Origin: Paracoccaceae bacterium
GTDB lineage: Bacteria > Pseudomonadota > Alphaproteobacteria > Rhodobacterales > Rhodobacteraceae
Assembly (NCBI GenBank): GCA_011523445.1
Contig: WTGT01000086.1
Location: 1 to 8,560, forward strand
Direction of reading: 5' to 3'
Length of the DNA stretch: 8,560 bases
Positions 1 to 5,422 of this stretch are shown here, piece after piece; within the stretch, counting starts at the first letter, position 1; each line of letters opens with the position of its first letter. Made by a program: the position numbers and the translations under genes. A model generated the notes under the pieces. It did no database searches, was not told the DNA's origin, and saw only the letters and a list, made by a program, of their open reading frames with translations.

Positions 1-413
1 ATATTAATTGTGGGGTGATAGCTCCCAGGGAAACTGACATTTCCAAAAGACTGCTGACTATTTTTACTAAACTGACAGATGTCATCGAGGATTTCAAACC
101 TGAAACTGCCGCAGTAGAAAAAACGTTTATCAACAAGGATGGGGCCAATTCCCTGAAACTTGGTTATGCAGGCGCCATGGCATTGTTGGCACCCTCAAAA
201 GCAGGTCTGGAAGTGAGTCAATATGCCCCGAACACAATAAAAAATGCCGTTGTGGGATTAGGGCATGCCACCAAAGACCAGGTCGAGTACATGATACGGG
301 TCCAATTGAAAGGGTTTCAGAATAAGGGACATGATAGTACAGATGCCTTGGCCATTGCCTTGACTCATTCATTGCTGTCCCCCCAGATCAATATTGAAAT
401 GCCATGCAATTAG
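1..413 (+). CDS. ruvC: Crossover junction endodeoxyribonuclease RuvC, 5'-truncated by the window edge
   Basis: RuvC is the dimeric nuclease that cuts Holliday junctions symmetrically, working with RuvAB in recombinational repair. The frame is open to the left edge, and the codons at 3-14 (INCG) continue the family's N-terminal region, so the GTG at 15 is not the real start. Counting from that GTG, residues align to E. coli RuvC with a constant offset of 31: Glu35 = E66, Phe38 = F69, Lys76 = K107, Lys87 = K118, Asp107 = D138 and Asp110 = D141. Three of the four catalytic acids are therefore present. The first (D7) must lie in the roughly 27 residues outside the window. An oddity is that the usual LGQARG reads LGYAGA (residues 49-54). 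The stop is TAG, 12 nt before ruvA. The identification is firm. Confidence 0.95.
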   Translation, partial: INCGVIAPRETDISKRLLTIFTKLTDVIEDFKPETAAVEKTFINKDGANSLKLGYAGAMALLAPSKAGLEVSQYAPNTIKNAVVGLGHATKDQVEYMIRVQLKGFQNKGHDSTDALAIALTHSLLSPQINIEMPCN

Positions 414-425
414 AAAGTTGAACAA

Positions 426-1091
426 GTGATAGGCAAGATTTCTGGAATCATTGATTTTATCGGCAGTGACTTTGTCCTTTTGGATGTAAATGGAGTAGGT
501 TACGAGGTGTACTGTTCCACAAACACCTTGAATTCATTGCCGTCACCAGGAGAACAAATTACCTTGTTTACCGACCTTCTGGTTAGACAGGACCTACTTC
601 AGTTGACGGGATTCAAAAATCTTAATGAGAGATCGTTTTATAGAGAATTGTTGACGGTCCAGGGTGTTGGAATGAAAGGTGCACTTTCCATTGTTGATAC
701 CATCGGTGTAACAGCTTCCATAAGGGCAATTTCGATGGATGATTGGCAACCGTTCAAATCCGCTCCCACCATAGGACCCAAAATAGCCCAGAGAATTGTA
801 CTGGAACTTAAGCCCAAGATTAGTAAATTGTTGATTTTGGGCGGTGAAAGTGTTGATTCACAAACCACAAGGGTCCAATCGGGAAAAAATACTGAAAGCA
901 AGGAGTCAGAGGAGTCAAAGAAATACAATAGAGAGGCACAAATCAGAACCGAAGCCCTTTCGGCCTTGGTTAAACTGGGTTATTCTGAGAGTGTTGCGGC
1001 AGGTGTACTTACACAAATTATTCTGGAGTCGGATGAACCGACAACTGAAAGTCTGATTAAAGAATCCTTGCAGCGATTGTCCTCACTTTAA
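426..1091 (+). CDS. ruvA: Holliday junction branch migration protein RuvA
   Basis: RuvA binds the four-way junction as a tetramer or octamer and loads the RuvB motors. The product is 221 aa, slightly longer than the usual 190-205. The GTG start is fixed by the family N-terminus MIGKISG; no good Shine-Dalgarno is seen. Domain I is an OB fold (about 1-65) ending in VRQDLLQLTGF. Domain II has two helix-hairpin-helix motifs: VQGVGMKGALSIV (78-90) and APTIGPKIAQRIVLEL (113-128). Residues about 135-170 are a polar Ser/Lys/Glu linker, longer than in E. coli. Domain III, which contacts RuvB, is about 171-221. Two departures stand out: Gln at position 55, where the E. coli acidic pin has Glu55 (Asp56 is kept), and Thr115 in place of the first Gly of the second hairpin. 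It sits 12 nt after ruvC and 16 nt before ruvB. Confidence 0.96.
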   Translation: MIGKISGIIDFIGSDFVLLDVNGVGYEVYCSTNTLNSLPSPGEQITLFTDLLVRQDLLQLTGFKNLNERSFYRELLTVQGVGMKGALSIVDTIGVTASIRAISMDDWQPFKSAPTIGPKIAQRIVLELKPKISKLLILGGESVDSQTTRVQSGKNTESKESEESKKYNREAQIRTEALSALVKLGYSESVAAGVLTQIILESDEPTTESLIKESLQRLSSL

Positions 1092-1107
1092 ATATTCAAA
1101 CTGATAT

Positions 1108-2145
1108 ATGGCTGAAACTACATCCGCAATTACACCGGAAAATATTCCGACAGATAAGGATCATGCGCTGAGACCAAGAAACCTCAAGGATTTTATTGGC
1201 CATGAGGAGCTGAGAAGTAATCTGGGCGTTTTTATCAAAAGTGCTACCCTCCAATCAAAACCTATGGCCCATACTCTTTTTTATGGCCCTCCTGGTTTGG
1301 GTAAAACCACATTGGCCCAAATAATTGCCAGGGAAATGGATGTTAACTTTTCCATGACTTCTGGCCCAGTTCTGGCCAAGGCTGGTGATCTAGCTGCCAT
1401 ATTGACCAAGCTGGATTCCCACGATGTCCTTTTTATTGATGAAATTCACAGGCTGCATCCCATAGTTGAGGAAATCCTCTACCCGGCCATGGAGGATTTT
1501 GCTCTGGATCTGGTTGTCGGATCGGGTCCTGCCGCCCGGTCAGTTCGAATAGACTTGAACCAATTTACCTTGATTGGAGCCACCACCAGACTCGGTTTAT
1601 TGACAACCCCGCTCAGGGATCGTTTTGGAATCCACATGAGACTGGAATTTTATTCAGCGGAAGAGTTGTTGAAAATCGTAACCAGGTCGGCCCAAGTTCT
1701 GAACATAGACATTGAAGTATCGGGAGCCATGGAAATTGCCAGGAGATCAAGAGGAACACCCCGTGTGGCCAATCGGCTTTTAAGCCGGGTGATCGACTTC
1801 GCCATAGTTGAAAACAATGGTATTATCAGCGATGAAATTGCCACCAAGGCCCTGGACCGGCTGGGGGTAGACCATGAAGGACTTGATTCCACTGACCGGA
1901 AATACCTGACCATAATTGCTGATCATTATGATGGTGGGCCGGTTGGAATTGAGACCATATCAGCTGCAATGTCCGAGGTGAAGGATACGGTGGAAGATGT
2001 CGTCGAACCCTACCTTATGCAGGCGGGATTTATCAGCAGGACACCCAGAGGGAGAATGTTGACATCCCTTGCCTGGAAGCATTTAGGCAAAAAACCTCCC
2101 AATGCCATCAAGGATTTATTCAGCAGTACCAACAATGAAACATGA
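1108..2145 (+). CDS. ruvB: Holliday junction branch migration ATPase RuvB
   Basis: RuvB is the hexameric AAA+ motor that drives branch migration on RuvA-bound junctions. At 345 aa it has the family's usual length and is closely related along its whole length. Visible motifs are Walker A GPPGLGKTT (60-68), Walker B LFIDEIH (108-114), sensor 1 GATTR (157-161), the arginine-finger segment PLRDRFG (168-174) and sensor 2 GTPR (216-219). The C-terminal winged helix includes DGGPVGIET and RTPRGRM. The early GQ pair of the family (FIGQ/YVGQ) reads FIGH here (His32). The ATG start lies 16 nt after the ruvA stop and gives a short variable N-tail before LRPRNLKDF. No clear Shine-Dalgarno is visible, so translation may depend on coupling. 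The stop codon lies inside the start region of ybgC. Confidence 0.98.
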   Translation: MAETTSAITPENIPTDKDHALRPRNLKDFIGHEELRSNLGVFIKSATLQSKPMAHTLFYGPPGLGKTTLAQIIAREMDVNFSMTSGPVLAKAGDLAAILTKLDSHDVLFIDEIHRLHPIVEEILYPAMEDFALDLVVGSGPAARSVRIDLNQFTLIGATTRLGLLTTPLRDRFGIHMRLEFYSAEELLKIVTRSAQVLNIDIEVSGAMEIARRSRGTPRVANRLLSRVIDFAIVENNGIISDEIATKALDRLGVDHEGLDSTDRKYLTIIADHYDGGPVGIETISAAMSEVKDTVEDVVEPYLMQAGFISRTPRGRMLTSLAWKHLGKKPPNAIKDLFSSTNNET

Positions 2146-2545
2146 AGAGACCTACAGGGTCTATTATGAAGATGTTGATTTGGCTGGAATAGTCTATTAC
2201 GCCAACTATTTGAGATTCATTGAACGAGCCCGTTCCGACATGTTGAGGGACCATGGAATAAACCAAAGTGAACTTAGGAACCACCATGGCATTGTTTTTG
2301 TCGTCAGAAGGGTTTCTGCGGATTATATATCACCTTTGAAATTCGATGATCTCGCTACCGTAAAAACCGAAATTATCCACCTTACTCCTGTTCGGATTGA
2401 AATGGACCAGATCCTGTTGGTCAGGCAGAAAAGGTTGTTTGAAGCCAAAATTACCTTGGCTTGTACAGATCTGAATGGAAATTTGATCAAGATGCCAAAT
2501 GAGATTTTTAAGAGGTTAAAGCCAGAACCCGAGCAAAACGGGTGA
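2135..2545 (+). CDS. ybgC: YbgC family acyl-CoA thioesterase (Tol-Pal associated)
   Basis: This is a 136-aa single-domain hotdog (4HBT) thioesterase. E. coli YbgC hydrolyses acyl-CoA substrates and is linked to phospholipid metabolism; the exact substrate here cannot be read from sequence. The signature VYYEDVDLAGIVYYANYL is at residues 9-26. Asp15 matches the catalytic Asp18 of E. coli YbgC, and the following FIERARSDML helix is typical. I chose the ATG at 2135 because the family begins a few residues before the RVYYED motif. An in-frame ATG at 2102 would add 11 unconserved residues and lengthen the overlap with ruvB. The chosen start overlaps the ruvB end by 11 nt, which suggests translational coupling and puts this tol-cluster gene into the ruv transcript. 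A 177-nt spacer follows before tolQ. Confidence 0.93.
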   Translation: MKHEETYRVYYEDVDLAGIVYYANYLRFIERARSDMLRDHGINQSELRNHHGIVFVVRRVSADYISPLKFDDLATVKTEIIHLTPVRIEMDQILLVRQKRLFEAKITLACTDLNGNLIKMPNEIFKRLKPEPEQNG

Positions 2546-2557
2546 GGGATATGAAGG

Positions 2558-2588
2558 TACATATTTCAGGTATTTTGTACAATATGTA
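2558..2588. repeat. Inverted repeat in ybgC-tolQ spacer
   Basis: The 8-bp perfect arms TACATATT (2558-2565) and AATATGTA (2581-2588) are separated by 15 nt. The octamer palindrome TTGTACAA (2575-2582) overlaps the right arm. The stem is AT-rich and has no T-run after it, so it is a poor intrinsic terminator. It could be a protein-binding site or a chance event in AT-rich DNA. It begins 13 nt after the ybgC stop. Confidence 0.3.
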
Positions 2589-2640
2589 AGATACAAATGC
2601 TTCAACAACATTTATCCACATTGAATTTTCCCAATGGTTA

Positions 2641-2669
2641 TTGTTATTTTGGTTAATCTTTACTAGTAT
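2641..2669 (+). promoter_or_regulatory. Candidate sigma-70-type promoter for tolQRA
   Basis: TTGTTA (2641-2646) and TAGTAT (2664-2669) are 17 nt apart, each matching 4 of 6 consensus positions. The overlapping TATTAT (2667-2672) is a better -10 on its own but is 20 nt from the -35. If the promoter is used, transcription would start near 2676 and leave a leader of about 47 nt before tolQ. It lies in the only sizeable gap between ybgC and tolA, where a tol promoter would be expected. The assignment rests on motif and position only. Confidence 0.3.
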
Positions 2670-2710
2670 TATGAAAATAAGACCCCTGACTTAGGGTGGC
2701 TGGATGATTT

Positions 2711-2714
2711 AGGG
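2711..2714 (+). promoter_or_regulatory. Shine-Dalgarno of tolQ
   Basis: AGGG lies 8 nt upstream of the tolQ ATG at 2723. It is the second of two TTAGGG copies (2691-2696 and 2709-2714). Either copy could pair with the CCCT at 2684-2687. Confidence 0.5.
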
Positions 2715-2722
2715 CAGTAATT

Positions 2723-3436
2723 ATGGAAACGGAGTTAATCTTAGCATCGGAAGGCTTGGATTTCAATTTGTTGAATCTCTTCCTTCTGGCAGGATTCGTG
2801 GTTCAATGCGTGATGGTTTTACTTATCCTAGCATCAATAATTTGCTGGGCAATAATTTTCCAAAAACTGTTGTTTTTTGGAAGAGTGAGAAATCAGACCC
2901 TATCCTTTGAAAATGCTTTCTGGTCAGAGGAATCCGTTGAAGAACTTTATGATAGAATAAAAGGTAATCCAATTGGTGCCTTGCAACGGATTTTCTGTGC
3001 AGCGATGGATGAATGGGAAAAATCCCACAGCAAATCAGGGGTATTGATCTCAGGAGCTTCCTCACGAATAGATCGTTCAATGAGCAATGCTGTAAACAAC
3101 GAGATCAATACTCTTTCAAGAGGTTTGGATTTTCTTGCAACCGTTGGGTCAACGGCACCGTTTGTGGGTCTGTTTGGGACTGTTTGGGGCATAATGAATG
3201 TGTTTTCTGAAATCGGAATTCAGGAAAATACCAATCTTGCGGTCATTGCACCTGGGATAGGTGAGGCCCTGGCCGCAACCGCTTTGGGGTTATTGGCAGC
3301 TATCCCGGCCGTTGTGTTCTACAATAATTTGTCTACCAAGGCCAATAGTCTTGCTGCCCGGTTTGATGATTTTGCCGATGAGTTTTCGACCATAGTTTCA
3401 AGAGAAATCGAACAGATGGTTCAGAGTGACGAGTAG
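2723..3436 (+). CDS. tolQ: Tol-Pal system inner-membrane proton channel subunit TolQ
   Basis: TolQ (237 aa, family MotA/TolQ/ExbB) forms the proton-driven inner-membrane motor with TolR and energises TolA. Three membrane segments are visible: about 22-45 (VVQCVMVLLILASIICWAII), about 137-160 (FLATVGSTAPFVGLFGTVWG and onward) and about 174-198 (EALAATALGLLAAIPAVVFY region). The large cytoplasmic loop lies between the first and second. The signature APFVGLFGTVWGIMNVF and Thr186 in TM3 (matching the functional Thr178 of E. coli) are present. APGIGEAL replaces the more usual APGIAEAL, a mild change. The ATG has an AGGG Shine-Dalgarno 8 nt upstream. It follows a 177-nt spacer and ends 3 nt before tolR. 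Confidence 0.96.
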   Translation: METELILASEGLDFNLLNLFLLAGFVVQCVMVLLILASIICWAIIFQKLLFFGRVRNQTLSFENAFWSEESVEELYDRIKGNPIGALQRIFCAAMDEWEKSHSKSGVLISGASSRIDRSMSNAVNNEINTLSRGLDFLATVGSTAPFVGLFGTVWGIMNVFSEIGIQENTNLAVIAPGIGEALAATALGLLAAIPAVVFYNNLSTKANSLAARFDDFADEFSTIVSREIEQMVQSDE

Positions 3437-3439
3437 TTT

Positions 3440-3904
3440 ATGGCCCTTTCCATAAACAAGTCAGGACGACATTCCCGTCGCCAAAAAAGCATCATCCACA
3501 AACCCATGTCGGAAATAAACGTCACCCCATTTGTCGATGTAGTTTTGGTATTACTCATAATTTTCATCGTGGCTGCACCTTTGTTGACGGTGGGTGTTCA
3601 GGTTCAACTGCCCGAAACCGCAGCAACTCCACTGAGCGATAGTGGAGAGGAACCGCTAACACTTTCAATTACTGCCGACGGGCAAGTCTCAATCAACAAG
3701 ACGGAATATTCCAATAGCGAACTGATACCGAAACTCAGATCCATATTGGCCGAAAGAACCTCTGACAAGATTTTCTTGAGAGGTGATAAGGAAGCTAGGT
3801 ATGAAATTATAATGCAGGTAATGGGAGCACTAAACAATGCCGGCTTCAGGAATATTTCGCTGGTAACCGATGGCGGAGGTCCCACCTTCGATCAACTGAA
3901 TTAA
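3440..3904 (+). CDS. tolR: Tol-Pal system protein TolR
   Basis: TolR (154 aa, ExbD/TolR family) is a single-pass inner-membrane protein whose transmembrane Asp takes part in proton flow with TolQ. After a basic cytoplasmic N-tail (about 1-21), MSEINVTPFVDV leads into one membrane helix (about 31-53) carrying Asp33, equivalent to Asp23 of E. coli TolR. The periplasmic domain (about 60-150) follows, with LTLSITADGQVSIN and IFLRGDKEARYEIIMQVM typical of the family. Only 3 nt separate it from tolQ, so translation is probably coupled. Its TAA is followed by two more in-frame TAA codons (3905-3910), and tolA then begins in the same frame. The identification is firm. Confidence 0.97.
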   Translation: MALSINKSGRHSRRQKSIIHKPMSEINVTPFVDVVLVLLIIFIVAAPLLTVGVQVQLPETAATPLSDSGEEPLTLSITADGQVSINKTEYSNSELIPKLRSILAERTSDKIFLRGDKEARYEIIMQVMGALNNAGFRNISLVTDGGGPTFDQLN

Positions 3905-3922
3905 TAATAATGTGGTTTGCTG

Positions 3923-5053
3923 GTGAGATCAGGTTTTGCTCTTTCAATATTTGGACATGCACTGATTTTGTTTCTCATTATTGGTGTAGAGTTCTATCGG
4001 ACACCGAATTTCATTATTCCAGCCAATGAAGTGATCAGTATTGAATTGATTTCCGAAGTGGAACTTAATCGTGATAGCATTTTGGCCGAGGAAAATGTTG
4101 AACCATCCGACATGGAACTAATTACCGAAACCGAGGATGAACCTCAGGAAATAACAGAATTTGTTCAGCCAGTAATTCCAGATTTAAAGGTTCAGCCCAA
4201 CATTGCCGAAGTACCTGCCAATATTCAAACCATCAGTCCTGAATTGCCCCAACCTATTGAACCTCCCGGAGTTAAGATTGGAGTACCCGAGGGTTTAACC
4301 GAAAATATTGTGATCAAGGATCCAACCTCTTTACCCAAGGCAAACGAATTCAAATTACCTGAAATTCCCAAGGTCACTTCTGAATACAATCCCTTGGAAA
4401 AACCTGAACTGAAGGTAGCTGAAATAACCCAGGAAGTCACTTCACCAAGTGAAGAAACGGTGCTTGAATTGGAAACTGAGCCTGTTGAGGAAAGCACGAC
4501 AGAGGAAGCAACAACACCAATTACCGTTACCGAAGCAAATAAATCCGAAGAAGCAACGATTCCTTCAACGGATCTCAAGGTTACCAATAATCTATTGGCC
4601 TTGGGGGCACCTACCAGCCGTCCAAAAGACTTCACGGTCTCTGAAGATTTGGACATTGATTCAGTGATATCACAAATTCTTGAAGAAACCACACCCAGTC
4701 AACCCGTTCAGGCTGTACCCGAACCAGAGCCTGAGGCCCTTACCACTAGTGAAATCGAAAGGTTAAGAAGCCTGATTGTTGATAATTGGAATATTGGTGC
4801 GCTTTCCTCGGAAGCAAAACGGGTAATACTGACTGTACGAATAAGAATGGACGAAACAGGCAAACCAATTGAAATCGAATTGTACAATTCAGATGGAGGA
4901 GTGAACGATAAAGCCGTGGAGGTAGCCTTCGAAGTAGCAAGGAGAGCAATCACGAAAGGGTTGGAAAATGGGCATGATCTACCGAAGGAAAAATATGATC
5001 TTTGGAAAGAAGTCCTTTACACATTTAACCCTGAGCAAATGAGAAACAGATAG
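3923..5053 (+). CDS. tolA: Cell envelope integrity protein TolA
   Basis: TolA spans the periplasm and passes the TolQR-derived force to TolB-Pal. Residues about 5-22 (GFALSIFGHALILFLIIG) are the single N-terminal membrane anchor. A long middle region is rich in Glu, Pro, Thr and Ser and strongly acidic, unlike the Ala/Lys-rich helix of E. coli TolA. The C-terminal domain (last 105 residues or so) has EIERLRSLIVDNWNIG, VRIRMDETGKP and LPKEKYDLW, as in alphaproteobacterial TolA/TonB-type domains. No Cys occurs, so the disulfide of E. coli TolA domain III is absent. The start is uncertain: no in-frame ATG exists near the anchor. GTG at 3923 gives MRSGF; TTG at 3917 would add two residues. Neither has a clear Shine-Dalgarno. 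The tolR stop is 18 nt upstream in the same frame. Confidence 0.9.
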   Translation: MRSGFALSIFGHALILFLIIGVEFYRTPNFIIPANEVISIELISEVELNRDSILAEENVEPSDMELITETEDEPQEITEFVQPVIPDLKVQPNIAEVPANIQTISPELPQPIEPPGVKIGVPEGLTENIVIKDPTSLPKANEFKLPEIPKVTSEYNPLEKPELKVAEITQEVTSPSEETVLELETEPVEESTTEEATTPITVTEANKSEEATIPSTDLKVTNNLLALGAPTSRPKDFTVSEDLDIDSVISQILEETTPSQPVQAVPEPEPEALTTSEIERLRSLIVDNWNIGALSSEAKRVILTVRIRMDETGKPIEIELYNSDGGVNDKAVEVAFEVARRAITKGLENGHDLPKEKYDLWKEVLYTFNPEQMRNR

Positions 5054-5372
5054 AAACAATAAAGCATATAATGGGTTCATGCGTTCGATTGTTTGACGGT
5101 TCTATGTTACAAAACCCCTGCTGCTGGAGATTGACAAGGGATATAAGTTAACTGAAGCAAAAATTGATGATCATGCACCTTCAAGGTAATTCGGGTAGAA
5201 CTATTTGCCAGAATTGTTATAGACAGTAGGAAGAAACCTATTAATATAAGGTTGTATGACTAACGGATGGATAATTGAAATTGCTTGGAACCCACAAAAG
5301 GAACATTCAAAATTGGTCCAGTCTTTATGTTTTTGAATTTGATCCGGGATTTGAGTTGAAAATACTAACCAT

Positions 5373-5397
5373 TTGAACAAGTATAAATATATATAAT
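5373..5397 (+). promoter_or_regulatory. Candidate tolB-pal-cpoB promoter
   Basis: A perfect TATAAT (5392-5397) ends an AT-only run starting with TATAAA (5382-5387), 25 nt before the tolB ATG. TTGAAC (5373-5378) is the nearest -35-like hexamer, but it is only 13 nt away, shorter than the normal 16-18. The -10 is good and the -35 weak. If used, the leader would be about 20 nt. A separate promoter here would match E. coli, where tolB-pal-cpoB can be transcribed apart from tolQRA. Confidence 0.35.
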
Positions 5398-5407
5398 CCT
5401 GAAAAAT

Positions 5408-5413
5408 AAGGAA
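5408..5413 (+). promoter_or_regulatory. Shine-Dalgarno of tolB
   Basis: AAGGAA lies 9 nt upstream of the ATG at 5423 and supports that start, which also yields a complete signal peptide. Confidence 0.6.
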
Positions 5414-5422
5414 TAGATACTA

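Larger units (their letters stand above)
5054..5422. other. Non-coding spacer between tolA and tolB (369 nt)
   Basis: No protein gene or structured RNA is recognised here. All frames are broken by stops, with only 26-33-codon fragments. Visible elements are a lone TATAAT (5067-5072), a perfect TTGACA (5131-5136) with no -10 at normal spacing, the small palindromes ATGATCAT (5167-5174), ACCTTCAAGGT (5177-5187) and TATTAATA (5239-5246), and an inverted repeat ATTCAAAA/TTTTGAAT (5305-5312, 5331-5338). No GC-rich hairpin with a T-run follows tolA, so no intrinsic terminator is evident. The last 50 nt become very AT-rich and probably hold the tolB promoter. Confidence 0.6.

Noticed and set aside
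15..17. GTG at 15 as the ruvC start
   Set aside because: The frame is open to the window edge and the upstream codons fit RuvC; the protein would lack its first 31 residues, including the catalytic Asp7.
2102..2134. Upstream ATG for ybgC
   Set aside because: It adds 11 unconserved residues and lengthens the ruvB overlap to 44 nt; the ATG at 2135 matches the family N-terminus.
3910..4029. 39-codon reading frame from the ATG at 3910
   Set aside because: It overlaps tolA in another frame, has no Shine-Dalgarno and has no recognisable protein character.
4225..4692. Long antisense open frame (155 codons) opposite tolA
   Set aside because: It mirrors the Glu/Pro/Thr-rich codon pattern of tolA; the Ser/Val-rich product has no domain, signal or initiation site.
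5131..5136. Perfect TTGACA as a promoter -35
   Set aside because: No -10-like hexamer occurs 16-18 nt downstream.
5071..5151. 26-codon ORF after tolA
   Set aside because: It has no Shine-Dalgarno and an unremarkable composition; length is at chance level.
5177..5187. ACCTTCAAGGT as a hairpin or terminator
   Set aside because: The one-nucleotide centre cannot form an RNA loop and there is no T-run.
5256..5336. 26-codon ORF in the tolA-tolB gap
   Set aside because: AAGG is only 4 nt from the ATG; there is no recognisable motif or second line of evidence.
5275..5376. 33-codon TTG-initiated frame with FEFDPGFELKI
   Set aside because: It looks somewhat protein-like, but starts right after a stop with no ribosome site and no homology I recognise; possibly a remnant, unsupported.
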